A stretch of 43,054 nucleotides of DNA from AP-15 sp035570595 (GTDB lineage: Bacteria; Pseudomonadota; Alphaproteobacteria; ATCC43930; CGMCC-115725), in assembly GCA_035570595.1 (NCBI GenBank), contig DATMLF010000043.1:1-43054 (forward strand), in the 5' to 3' direction. This document shows positions 1-7,453 of the stretch, piece after piece. The position numbers and the translations under genes are program-made. Numbering within the stretch: position 1 is the stretch's first letter; the number at the start of each line of letters is the position of its first letter. The notes beneath the pieces are model-generated. The model was not told the DNA's origin, did not search any database, and saw only the letters and a program-made list of their open reading frames with translations.

Positions 1-1
1 C

Positions 2-2911
2 GCCGGGGCGGCGGCGGACCCGCTCGCGGCGGCCGACTGCCCGGTGCTGCAGGTGGTGTTCGCCGGCGGCGACGAAGCGAGCTGGCGCGAAGGGACCCGG
101 GGCCTCGCGCCGCGCGACCTGGCGATGAACGTGGCGCTGCCGGAGATCGACGGCCGCATCCTCGCGCGCGCGGTGTCGTTTAAGGCGCCGCTCGGCCGCG
201 ACCCCGACACCGAGGTGGACCTTGTCGGCTACCGGCCGGTCGCCGACCGCGTCGCCTTTGCCGCCGAGCTTGCGCGCAATTGGGCGCGGCTGCGGCAAAA
301 GCCGCCGGCCGAACGCCGGGTCGCGCTGGTCCTCGCCAACTATCCGAACCGCGACGGCCGCATCGGCAACGGCGTCGGCCTCGACACGCCCGCCTCGGCG
401 GTCGAAGTCGCCGGGGCGCTGGCGGCGGCCGGCTACCGCACCGGCGACATGCCCGGCGACCCGGCGGCCCTGATCGCGCGCCTCCTTGCCGGCCCGACCA
501 ACGCCAACCCGACGGCCCCCGCCGAGGAGACGCTGGCCTTCGCCGACTATTCGGTGTTTTTCGCGGCCCTGCCGCCGGCGGTGCAGCGGGCGGTGGTCGA
601 GCGCTGGGGGCCGGGCGAGCGCGACCCGTTCTTCCGCGCCGGGCGGCTCGATTGCGGCCGGTTCGCGATCCCCGGGTTTCGCGCCGGCAACCTCGCGGTG
701 CTGATCCAGCCGGCGCGCGGCTACAACATCGACGCCAAGGCCACCTATCACGACCCGGCATTGGTCCCGCCGCACTCCTATCTCGCGGCGTACGCCTGGC
801 TGGCGCAGGACTTCCGCGCCGACGCGGTCATCCATCTCGGCAAGCACGGCACCCTCGAATGGCTGCCGGGCAAGGCGCTGGCATTGTCGGCCGAATGCTA
901 TCCCGAAGCGGTGTTGCCGCCGTTGCCGCACCTCTACCCGTTTATCGTCAACGACCCGGGCGAGGGGACGCAGGCCAAGCGCCGCGCCCAGGCGGTCATC
1001 GTCGACCATCTGACCCCGCCCCTGACTCGCGCCGGCAGCCACGGCCTCGCCGCCGAGCTGGAACGCCTGGTCGACGAGTATTACGAGGCCGCGCAGGGCG
1101 ACCCGCGGCGGGTGGCGCCGCTCGCCGCGGCCATCCTCGAACAGGCCCGCGCCGCCGGGCTCGACGGCGATTGCGGGATCGCCGCGGACGACGCGCCGGC
1201 ATCGGCGTTGCGCAAGCTCGACGGGTTTTTGTGCGAGCTGAAGGAGTTGCAGATCCGCGACGGGCTGCATGTGTTCGGGCAAAGCCCCGAGGGCGCGCGG
1301 CTCGACGCGCTGCTCGTCGCGTTTGCCCGCCCAGGGCGCGGCGCGGGCCCGCAGGACGCCTCGCTGCTGCGCGCGCTCGCCGCCGATCTCGGTTTTGCGG
1401 GCGACCCGCTGGCGCTCGATCCGGCCGAACCGTGGACCGGCCCGCGCCCCCCGGAGCTTGCCGGTGAAGAGCCGTGGCGCACCGCCGGCGACACCGTGGA
1501 GCGGCTGGAGGCGCTGGCGCTGCGGCTCGTTGCCGGCGTAGTTCGGCCCGCGCCCGCCTGGGAGCGGACCCGCGCGGTCCTCGACTGGGTCGAGCGCGAG
1601 TTGCGCCCGGCGGTCGCCGGGTGCGGAGCCGCCGAGTTCGCCGGGTTGCTCGCCGGGCTCGACGGCCGTTTCGTGACGCCCGGCCCGTCCGGCGCGCCGA
1701 GTCGCGGCCGCCCGGAGGTGTTGCCGACCGGGCGCAACTTCTTTTCGGTCGACACCCGTGCGGTGCCGACCGAGGCGGCCTGGCAGCTCGGCTGGAAGTC
1801 GGCGGCGCTGCTGGTCGAGCGCCATGCTCAGGAATACGGCGACTACCCGCGGCGCGTGGCGCTGTCGGCGTGGGGCACCGCCAACATGCGCACCGGCGGC
1901 GACGACGTGGCGCAGGCGCTGGCGCTGATGGGCGCGCGCCCGGCGTGGGAGCGGGCGAGCGGCCGGGTGACCGGGTTCGAGATCCTGCCGGCGACCGTGC
2001 TCGACCGGCCGCGAGTCGACGTGACGCTGCGCGTCTCCGGGTTTTTCCGCGACGCCTTCCCCGGGCTGATCGACCTCGTCGATTCCGCGGCGCGCGCGGT
2101 TGCCGCCCTCGACGAGCCGGCGGACGTAAACCCGCTCGCCGCCCGTGTGGCGGCGGACCGCCGGGCGCTCGAGGCAGACGGGCTGGCGCCGGAGGAAGCC
2201 GCCCGCCGCGCCGGCTACCGGGTCTTCGGCGCAAAGCCCGGCGCCTATGGGGCGGGACTGCAGACCCTGATCGACGAGCGGATCTGGGACGACGAGGGCG
2301 AGCTTGCCGAAACCTGGCTCGGCTGGAGCGCTTATGCCTATGGCGCCGGCGCCGAGGGGCGCGGCGAGCGCGCGATGCTCGAGGCCCGGCTCGCCGCCGC
2401 CGAGGCGGTCGTCCACAACCAGGACAACCGCGAGCACGATTTGCTCGACAGCGACGACTACTACCAATTCGAGGGCGGGCTGGCGCTCGTCGTGCGGCGG
2501 CTGTCGGGCCGGGTGCCGGCGGTCTGGCACAACGACCATTCGCGGCCCGAGATGCCGCGCGTCCGCAGCCTGCGCGAGGAGATCGGCCGGGTCGTGCGCG
2601 GGCGGGCGGCGAACCCGCGTTGGATCGCCGGCGTCATGCGCCACGGCTACAAAGGGGCGGCCGAGATCGCCGCGACGGTCGACTACCTGTTCGCCTTTGC
2701 CGCGACCGCGCGCGCCGTCGACAATGCGCATTTCGAGGCGCTCTACGACGCCTATCTCGCCGACGACCGGGTGCGCGATTTTATGGCCGAGCACAATAGG
2801 GCAGCCTTGGCCGAGACCGCGCGCCGGTTTGGCGAGGCGATCGACCGCGGACTGTGGCGCCCGCGCCGCAACAGCGCCCGCGAGGCGCTCGAGCAATGGA
2901 GCGGCGGGTGA
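2..2911 (+). CDS. cobN: Cobaltochelatase subunit CobN (5' truncated by window edge)
   Basis: Large subunit of the aerobic cobaltochelatase CobNST, which inserts cobalt into hydrogenobyrinic acid a,c-diamide using ATP. The reading frame is open from base 2, so the gene starts upstream of the window; 969 residues are visible of a family usually 1100-1300 long. The CobN/BchH family signature HLGKHGTLEWLPGK lies near bases 835-875, and the C-terminal part shows the conserved stretches around NMRTGGDD (near base 1880) and HNQDNREHDLLDSDDYY (near 2415-2463). Its TGA stop overlaps the GTG start of cobO by four bases, which suggests translational coupling. The chelatase partners CobS and CobT are not in this window. 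The family call is secure. Confidence 0.96.
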   Translation, partial: AGAAADPLAAADCPVLQVVFAGGDEASWREGTRGLAPRDLAMNVALPEIDGRILARAVSFKAPLGRDPDTEVDLVGYRPVADRVAFAAELARNWARLRQKPPAERRVALVLANYPNRDGRIGNGVGLDTPASAVEVAGALAAAGYRTGDMPGDPAALIARLLAGPTNANPTAPAEETLAFADYSVFFAALPPAVQRAVVERWGPGERDPFFRAGRLDCGRFAIPGFRAGNLAVLIQPARGYNIDAKATYHDPALVPPHSYLAAYAWLAQDFRADAVIHLGKHGTLEWLPGKALALSAECYPEAVLPPLPHLYPFIVNDPGEGTQAKRRAQAVIVDHLTPPLTRAGSHGLAAELERLVDEYYEAAQGDPRRVAPLAAAILEQARAAGLDGDCGIAADDAPASALRKLDGFLCELKELQIRDGLHVFGQSPEGARLDALLVAFARPGRGAGPQDASLLRALAADLGFAGDPLALDPAEPWTGPRPPELAGEEPWRTAGDTVERLEALALRLVAGVVRPAPAWERTRAVLDWVERELRPAVAGCGAAEFAGLLAGLDGRFVTPGPSGAPSRGRPEVLPTGRNFFSVDTRAVPTEAAWQLGWKSAALLVERHAQEYGDYPRRVALSAWGTANMRTGGDDVAQALALMGARPAWERASGRVTGFEILPATVLDRPRVDVTLRVSGFFRDAFPGLIDLVDSAARAVAALDEPADVNPLAARVAADRRALEADGLAPEEAARRAGYRVFGAKPGAYGAGLQTLIDERIWDDEGELAETWLGWSAYAYGAGAEGRGERAMLEARLAAAEAVVHNQDNREHDLLDSDDYYQFEGGLALVVRRLSGRVPAVWHNDHSRPEMPRVRSLREEIGRVVRGRAANPRWIAGVMRHGYKGAAEIAATVDYLFAFAATARAVDNAHFEALYDAYLADDRVRDFMAEHNRAALAETARRFGEAIDRGLWRPRRNSAREALEQWSGG

Positions 2912-3531
2912 GCGATTTGGTCGAGACCGAGGAGGAGGTCAACCGGCGCCACAACGAAAAGGCGGCGCGGCGCAAGGCGGCGCGCGAGCGGATGCTGGCG
3001 ACCAAGACCGAGGAGCGCGGGCTCCTGATCGTGCACACCGGCACGGGCAAAGGAAAATCGACCGCGGCGTTCGGTTTGGTGTTGCGATGCCTCGGGCACG
3101 GCATGCGGGTCGGCATCGTCCAGTTCGTCAAAGGGGTGTGGACGAGCGGCGAGCGCACCGCGCTCGAACGCTTTGGCGACCTCGTGACCTGCCGGGCGAT
3201 GGGGGAAGGGTTTACCTGGGACACCCAGGACCGCGCCCGCGACATCGCCGCGGCACGCCGCGCCTGGGAGGCGGCGCACGCGATGATCGCCGACCCCAGC
3301 TACCGGCTCGTGCTGCTCGACGAGCTGAACATCGTGCTGCGCTACGACTATTTGCCGGTCGCCGAGGTCGTCGCGGCGCTCAAAGCCAAGCCGCGCGAGC
3401 TGCACGTCGTCGTCACCGGCCGCAACGCCAAGCCCGAATTGATCGAGATCGCCGACCTCGTGACCGAGATGACGCTGGTCAAGCACCCGTTCCGCAGCGG
3501 CGTCAAAGCCCAGCGCGGCATCGAGTTTTGA
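2908..3531 (+). CDS. cobO: Cob(I)yrinic acid a,c-diamide adenosyltransferase CobO
   Basis: Transfers the adenosyl group of ATP to the cobalt of cob(I)yrinic acid a,c-diamide or cobinamide. The protein (207 residues from this start) has the BtuR/CobO N-terminus RHNEKAARRKAARERM, then the P-loop GTGKGKS at residues 45-51 and the family motif VLLDELN. The C-terminus ends HPFRSGVKAQRGIEF as in most CobO proteins. I chose GTG at 2908 because it overlaps the cobN stop (GTGA) and has a GGAG sequence about six bases upstream. An in-frame ATG at 2896 would add four residues and cannot be excluded. The gene lies between cobN and cobQ, as in other alphaproteobacterial cob loci. Confidence 0.96.
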   Translation: MSDLVETEEEVNRRHNEKAARRKAARERMLATKTEERGLLIVHTGTGKGKSTAAFGLVLRCLGHGMRVGIVQFVKGVWTSGERTALERFGDLVTCRAMGEGFTWDTQDRARDIAAARRAWEAAHAMIADPSYRLVLLDELNIVLRYDYLPVAEVVAALKAKPRELHVVVTGRNAKPELIEIADLVTEMTLVKHPFRSGVKAQRGIEF

Positions 3532-3853
3532 AGTGAAAGCGGCAGGGCTCGATGCAAATTCTCGTCATACGGCGAAGGCCGGTCCCCGTGGGTCCGGGCT
3601 TTCGGGCGCGTGAAGTAATGCCAGCCGTCGTCATTCCGGGGCGGGGGCGTAGCCCACGAGCCCGGAACTCAAGCACACGGCCTTGCGAAACACCGGCAAA
3701 GCGCCGTTGTCAGGGGTTCCGGGCCTGCCAAGGGGCATCCCGGAATGACGAGTTCTCAACTTTTCCAATTTCTTCACACGCTCTTCGCCGCAAACGCGGG
3801 AACGGGAATCAAATTTTCTCACGACAGCTGCTCTGGGGGCTTAACGAGGTGTC
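3532..3853. other. Intergenic gap cobO-cobQ (322 bp)
   Basis: No gene is supported here. The gap is mostly taken up by a repeat element (3629-3750) and its conserved flank to about 3786. The remaining bases before cobQ (3787-3853) could hold a promoter, but I see no convincing -35/-10 pair and no cobalamin riboswitch B12 box. Confidence 0.6.
3629..3750. repeat. Dispersed ~120-bp palindrome-ended repeat, copy 1
   Basis: The element is bounded by the inverted repeats CGTCATTCCGGG (3629-3640) and CCCGGAATGACG (3739-3750). A second copy at 39329-39449 has the same ends and a closely similar interior (shared words such as CACGGCCTTG/AACGGCCTTG, ACCGGCAA and GGTTCCGGGC). Similarity continues past the right end for about 35 bases (CTCAA..TCCAATT.CTTCACA). 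The size, terminal inverted repeats and lack of coding capacity are those of a small non-autonomous mobile repeat (MITE- or REP-like). No clear target duplication was identified. Confidence 0.8.
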
Positions 3854-5431
3854 GTGGCCCGCGCGCTGATGCTGCAAGGGACCGGCTCGGACGTCGGCAA
3901 GTCGTTGCTGGTGGCGGGGCTGGCGCGCGCCTTCACCCGGCGCGGGTTGCGGGTCCGGCCGTTCAAGCCGCAGAACATGTCGAACAACGCCGCGGTTGCC
4001 GCCGACGGCGGCGAGATCGGCCGGGCGCAAGCGTTGCAGGCGCTGGCCTGCGGGACGGCGGCGCTGACCGACATGAACCCGGTATTGCTAAAGCCGCAAT
4101 CCGAGGGCGGAGCGCAGATAGTTGTCGGCGGGCAGGTGCGCGGCAGCGCGTCCGCCGCCGAATATCGCCGGCTGGCCCCGAGCCTGCTGCCGCGAGTGCT
4201 GGCCGCGTTTGGGCGGCTCGCGGCGGCCGCCGACCTGGTGCTGGTCGAGGGCGCGGGCAGCCCGGCCGAGGTCAATTTGCGCGCCGGCGACATCGCCAAC
4301 ATGGGCTTTGCCGAGGCGGCCGACGTTCCGGTCGTGCTGGTCGGCGACATCGAGCGCGGCGGCGTCATCGCCCAACTCGTCGGCACTTACGCGCTGCTGT
4401 CCGCCAGCGAACGGGGGCTGCTCGCCGGCTATGTCGTCAACAAGTTTCGCGGCGACGTGAGGCTGTTCGAAGGCGGGATTGCCGCGATCGGCGAGCGCAC
4501 CGGGCTGCGCGCGTTCGGCGTCGTGCCGTATTTTCCCGCCGCCGCGCTGCTGCCGGCGGAAGATTCGCTGGCGCTTGCGCCGAAGAGAAACCCTCTCCCC
4601 CCATCGGGGGGAGAGGGTAGGGTGAGGGGGGCTTCTCCGCAGCCGAGCAATGGCTTCACCCCCTCACCCCAACCCTCTCCCCCAAGGGGGCGAGGGGATA
4701 TTACGGAAGGGGGTGTGCGCATCGCGGTGCCGGTGCTGCCGCGGATCGCCAATTTCGACGACCTCGACCCGCTCCACGCCGAGCCCGGGGTCGAAATCGT
4801 CATGGTCCAGCCGGGGCGGCCGTTGCCGCGCGACGCCGCGCTGGTGATCCTGCCGGGCGCAAAGGCGACGATCGCCGACCTCGACTTCGTGCGGCGCGAG
4901 GGCTGGGATGTCGACATCGTGGCGCATCGCCGCCAGGGCGGGCGGATCGTCGGCCTGTGCGGCGGTTACCAGATGCTCGGCCGCACGATTTCCGATCCGC
5001 TCGGAACGGAGGGCGCCGCAGCGGCGGTGGCGGGGCTCGGGCTTCTCGACATCGACACGGTTCTCGGACCCGAGAAACGGTTGGCGCGGGTGGCGGGAAC
5101 CGACATCGCGACCGGAATGCCTGTGGCGGGCTACGAAATGCATGTCGGTAAGACCACCGGGCCGGGGCTTGAGCGGCCGATGCTGCGCCTCGCCGGCGGG
5201 CCGGACGGGGCGGTCAGCGCCGACGGCCTTGTCGCCGGCTGCTATTTGCACGGGCTCTTCGCCGGCGACCGGTTTCGCCGCGCTTTTCTCGAAAACCTCG
5301 GGGCCGCGGCCGGCGCGGTCCTTTACGAGCACCAGGTCGAGACCACGCTCGACGCGCTCGCCGACCACCTCGAGCACAGCCTCGACCTCGGCGCGCTGCT
5401 TGACGCGGCGCGGCCGCCGCGGCTCAGGTGA
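3854..5431 (+). CDS. cobQ: Cobyric acid synthase CobQ with in-frame repeat insertion
   Basis: Amidates adenosylcobyrinic acid a,c-diamide at four positions with glutamine and ATP. The N-terminal dethiobiotin-synthetase-like domain has the P-loop GTGSDVGKS (residues 9-17) and KPQNMSNN. The C-terminal type I glutamine amidotransferase has Cys369 in GLCGGYQMLG and His466 in YLHGLFAGDRF. The protein is 525 residues, about 40 longer than usual. The surplus matches residues ~246-282, a Pro/Gly/Ser-rich piece encoded by a palindromic repeat between LPAEDSLAL and RIAVPVLPRIANFDDLDPL, both normal CobQ sequence. The insertion keeps the frame, so the enzyme may still work with an extra surface loop between its domains. 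Start is GTG 3854; the 3' end overlaps cobD by eight bases, tail to tail. Confidence 0.95.
   Translation: MARALMLQGTGSDVGKSLLVAGLARAFTRRGLRVRPFKPQNMSNNAAVAADGGEIGRAQALQALACGTAALTDMNPVLLKPQSEGGAQIVVGGQVRGSASAAEYRRLAPSLLPRVLAAFGRLAAAADLVLVEGAGSPAEVNLRAGDIANMGFAEAADVPVVLVGDIERGGVIAQLVGTYALLSASERGLLAGYVVNKFRGDVRLFEGGIAAIGERTGLRAFGVVPYFPAAALLPAEDSLALAPKRNPLPPSGGEGRVRGASPQPSNGFTPSPQPSPPRGRGDITEGGVRIAVPVLPRIANFDDLDPLHAEPGVEIVMVQPGRPLPRDAALVILPGAKATIADLDFVRREGWDVDIVAHRRQGGRIVGLCGGYQMLGRTISDPLGTEGAAAAVAGLGLLDIDTVLGPEKRLARVAGTDIATGMPVAGYEMHVGKTTGPGLERPMLRLAGGPDGAVSADGLVAGCYLHGLFAGDRFRRAFLENLGAAAGAVLYEHQVETTLDALADHLEHSLDLGALLDAARPPRLR
4591..4697. repeat. Palindromic repeat inserted in frame within cobQ
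   Basis: The element is made of two hairpins in inverted arrangement. The first (4591-4617) is a perfect 12-bp stem, CCCTCTCCCCCC with a 3-base loop. The second (about 4661-4697) repeats the CCCTCACCCC..CCCTCTCCCCC pattern and is nearly the reverse complement of 4591-4630. Related hairpins occur at 7384-7431, 16029-16114 and 38807-38849. This copy alone lies in the middle of a conserved enzyme gene, where it encodes about 36 residues without breaking the frame, as described for Rickettsia palindromic elements. Confidence 0.85.
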
Positions 5432-6416
5432 AGAGGCCGAATTGACCGGCGAGCCACACGCCGACCAGCAGGCCCCATTCGATCAGGCAGGCGTGCTTGT
5501 AGAGGACGAGCGCGCGGGCGATGTCGGCGGGTGCGGCGCGCGCCGTGCCCTCGCCGACCCACGGGTCCGCGACGACCCCCTCGGCATAGCGGCGCGGCCC
5601 GGCGAGCGCCAGCCCGAGGGCGCCCGCCATCGCCCCCTCCGGCCAGCCCGCGTTCGGCGAGCGGTGCCTATGCCCGTCGCGCAGCATGATCGCGAGCGCC
5701 CGCCGCGGGCGGCCGCCACGCGAAAACAACGCCGCCGCGGCGATCAACGCGCCGCTCAGCCGCGCCGGCGCCAGATTGGCGAGGTCGTCGAGCCGCGCCG
5801 CCGCCCAACCGAAGGCGCGGTAATGAGGCGTCCGGTGCCCGATCATGCTGTCGAGCGTGTTCGCCATCTTGTAGGCGAAGAGGCCGGGCAGCCCGAGCAC
5901 GAGGTACCAGAACACCGGGGCCACCACGCCGTCGCTGAAATTCTCGGCGAGGCTTTCGATCGCGGCGCGCGCCACCCCGTACGCGTCGAGGCTTGCCGGG
6001 TCGCGGCCGACGATGTGACGCACCGCCTCACGCCCGGCGGCGAGCCCGCCGTCGGCAAGCGCGCGCGCGACCTCGGCGACATGCTCGAAGAGGCTGCGCT
6101 GGGCGACGAGGACGGCGATCAGCAGAATCTCGACCGCGGCCCCGATGAGGCTGCCGCGGCACAGCCGCTCGATCGCCCAGCCGAGAGCCGCGGCGGCGCC
6201 GACCAGCACCGCCACGGTGATGATCCCGCGGATGCGGCGCGCGGCCTCGCCGCGGATCTCGCGGTTGAGCTTGCGGTCGAACAAGGCGACGGCGCGCCCG
6301 GCCAGCACCACCGGATGCGGCACACGGGCAAAGACCGCCGGCATGTCGCCAAACCACGCGTCGAGCGCGAGGCCGGCGGCGAGCAGCAGAAACGGGTCGG
6401 GGACGGCCGGGATCAT
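5424..6416 (-). CDS. cobD: Adenosylcobinamide-phosphate synthase CobD (CbiB)
   Basis: Integral membrane enzyme that attaches the aminopropanol (phosphate) arm to adenosylcobyric acid. The 330-residue protein has the normal CbiB length. Family sequence includes the opening LLLAAGLALDAWFGDMP, the RVPHPVVLAGR segment, the central SLAENFSDGVVAPVFWY motif (about residues 157-173) and YKMANTLDSMIGHR. Several hydrophobic helices are visible (e.g. residues 68-85 and 90-105). The gene is on the opposite strand to the rest of the cob locus, convergent with cobQ (8-bp overlap) and divergent from cbiX with only 41 bp between them, so the promoter for both must lie in that short gap or inside the genes. 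Confidence 0.95.
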   Translation of the reverse strand: MIPAVPDPFLLLAAGLALDAWFGDMPAVFARVPHPVVLAGRAVALFDRKLNREIRGEAARRIRGIITVAVLVGAAAALGWAIERLCRGSLIGAAVEILLIAVLVAQRSLFEHVAEVARALADGGLAAGREAVRHIVGRDPASLDAYGVARAAIESLAENFSDGVVAPVFWYLVLGLPGLFAYKMANTLDSMIGHRTPHYRAFGWAAARLDDLANLAPARLSGALIAAAALFSRGGRPRRALAIMLRDGHRHRSPNAGWPEGAMAGALGLALAGPRRYAEGVVADPWVGEGTARAAPADIARALVLYKHACLIEWGLLVGVWLAGQFGLFT

Positions 6417-6457
6417 CGCGGCGGCAATCTCCGCCGCGGGCGCGAGAGGGTCAACGG

Positions 6458-7447
6458 ATGACGCAAACGGCGGTGCTGCTCTGCGGCCACGGCAGCCGCG
6501 ACCCCGAGGCGATCGACGAGTTCGAGCGGTTGGCGGCGGCGTTGCGCCCGCGATTGCCGGGAGTGGATTTCGCCACCGGCTATCTCGAATTCGCGCGGCC
6601 GACGATCCGCGACGGGCTGGCGGCGCTGGCGGCGCGCGGCGCGCGGCGGATTCTCGCCGCGCCCGGCATGCTGTTCGCCGCGAGCCACGTCAAAAACGAC
6701 CTGCCGTGGGAGGTCAACAGCTTCGCCGCCGGACATCCCGAGATCGAGGTGCGTTTTGGCCGCGACCTGGCGATCGACCCGAAACTCCTGGCCGCGGCCG
6801 CCGACCGCATCGCCGCGGCGACGCCGGCGAACGGGGCCGGGCGGTCCGAGACGCTGCTCGTCGTCGTCGGGCGCGGCACCACCGACCCGGACGCCAACTC
6901 CAACGTCGCCAAGCTCACGCGCATGCTGTGGGAAGGGATGGGGTTCGGCTGGGCCGAGACGGCGTTCAGCGGCGTCGCGCACCCGCGCGTCGACGCGGCG
7001 CTGACCCATGCCGCGCGGCTCGGCTTCGCCCGCATCGTGGTCTTCCCGTATTTCCTGTTCACCGGCGTTCTGGTCAAGCGCATCTATGCGCAAAGCGACG
7101 CGGTCGCGCGGCGTTTTCCCGAGATCGAATTCGTCAACGCCCCTTATTTGCGCGACCACCCGGCGGTGCTCGACGCGTTCTACGAGCGGGTCACGGAGCT
7201 GGAGCACGGGCAGCCGGCGATGAACTGCCAGCTGTGCAAGTACCGCACCCAGATCATCGGCTACGAGGACGACGCCGGCGCCGCGCAGGCGGGTCATCAT
7301 CACCATGTCCGCGGCGTCGGAGTCGGGGACGGTGACGGGCACGACCGCGCGGATCACGATCATCCGCATCGTCATCAGTCGTCCCCTCACCCCGGCCCTC
7401 TCCCCGCAAGCGGGGCGAGGGAGGGGCCGGCGACGCCCGGAGAATGA
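6458..7447 (+). CDS. cbiX: CbiX-type sirohydrochlorin cobaltochelatase with His-rich tail
   Basis: Family role: cobalt insertion into sirohydrochlorin at the start of the early-cobalt B12 route. The N-terminus has the chelatase motif LLCGHGSRD with His11; a second chelatase repeat follows with VVVGRGTTDPDANSN (about residues 138-152). Near the C-terminus is MNCQLC (255-260), matching the MxCxxC motif that holds an Fe-S centre in long CbiX proteins. After that come four histidines (280-283) and the GHDRADHDHPHRH stretch, likely metal-binding. The last ~20 residues (SSPHPGPLPASGAREG...) are encoded by a palindromic repeat. ATG 6458 follows a GAGAGGG ribosome site. A late-cobalt chelatase gene (cobN) in the same locus makes its exact role uncertain. 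Confidence 0.9.
   Translation: MTQTAVLLCGHGSRDPEAIDEFERLAAALRPRLPGVDFATGYLEFARPTIRDGLAALAARGARRILAAPGMLFAASHVKNDLPWEVNSFAAGHPEIEVRFGRDLAIDPKLLAAAADRIAAATPANGAGRSETLLVVVGRGTTDPDANSNVAKLTRMLWEGMGFGWAETAFSGVAHPRVDAALTHAARLGFARIVVFPYFLFTGVLVKRIYAQSDAVARRFPEIEFVNAPYLRDHPAVLDAFYERVTELEHGQPAMNCQLCKYRTQIIGYEDDAGAAQAGHHHHVRGVGVGDGDGHDRADHDHPHRHQSSPHPGPLPASGAREGPATPGE
7384..7431. repeat. Palindromic repeat forming the 3' end of cbiX
   Basis: CCCTCACCCC followed by a hairpin with 11-bp arms at 7396-7406 and 7411-7421 (one G-T pair, loop CAAG). It belongs to the same CCCTCACCCC/CTCTCCCC family as the cobQ insertion. It is translated as the last residues of CbiX, past all conserved sequence. Confidence 0.75.
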
Positions 7448-7453
7448 GGCCGG

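Noticed and set aside
3552..3869. 105-codon frame across the cobO-cobQ gap
   Set aside because: It reads through the 120-bp repeat and into cobQ in another frame; the peptide reflects the repeat, not a gene.
4591..4697. cobQ as a pseudogene broken by the repeat
   Set aside because: The frame is open throughout and all catalytic residues lie outside the insertion, so the gene is more likely functional.
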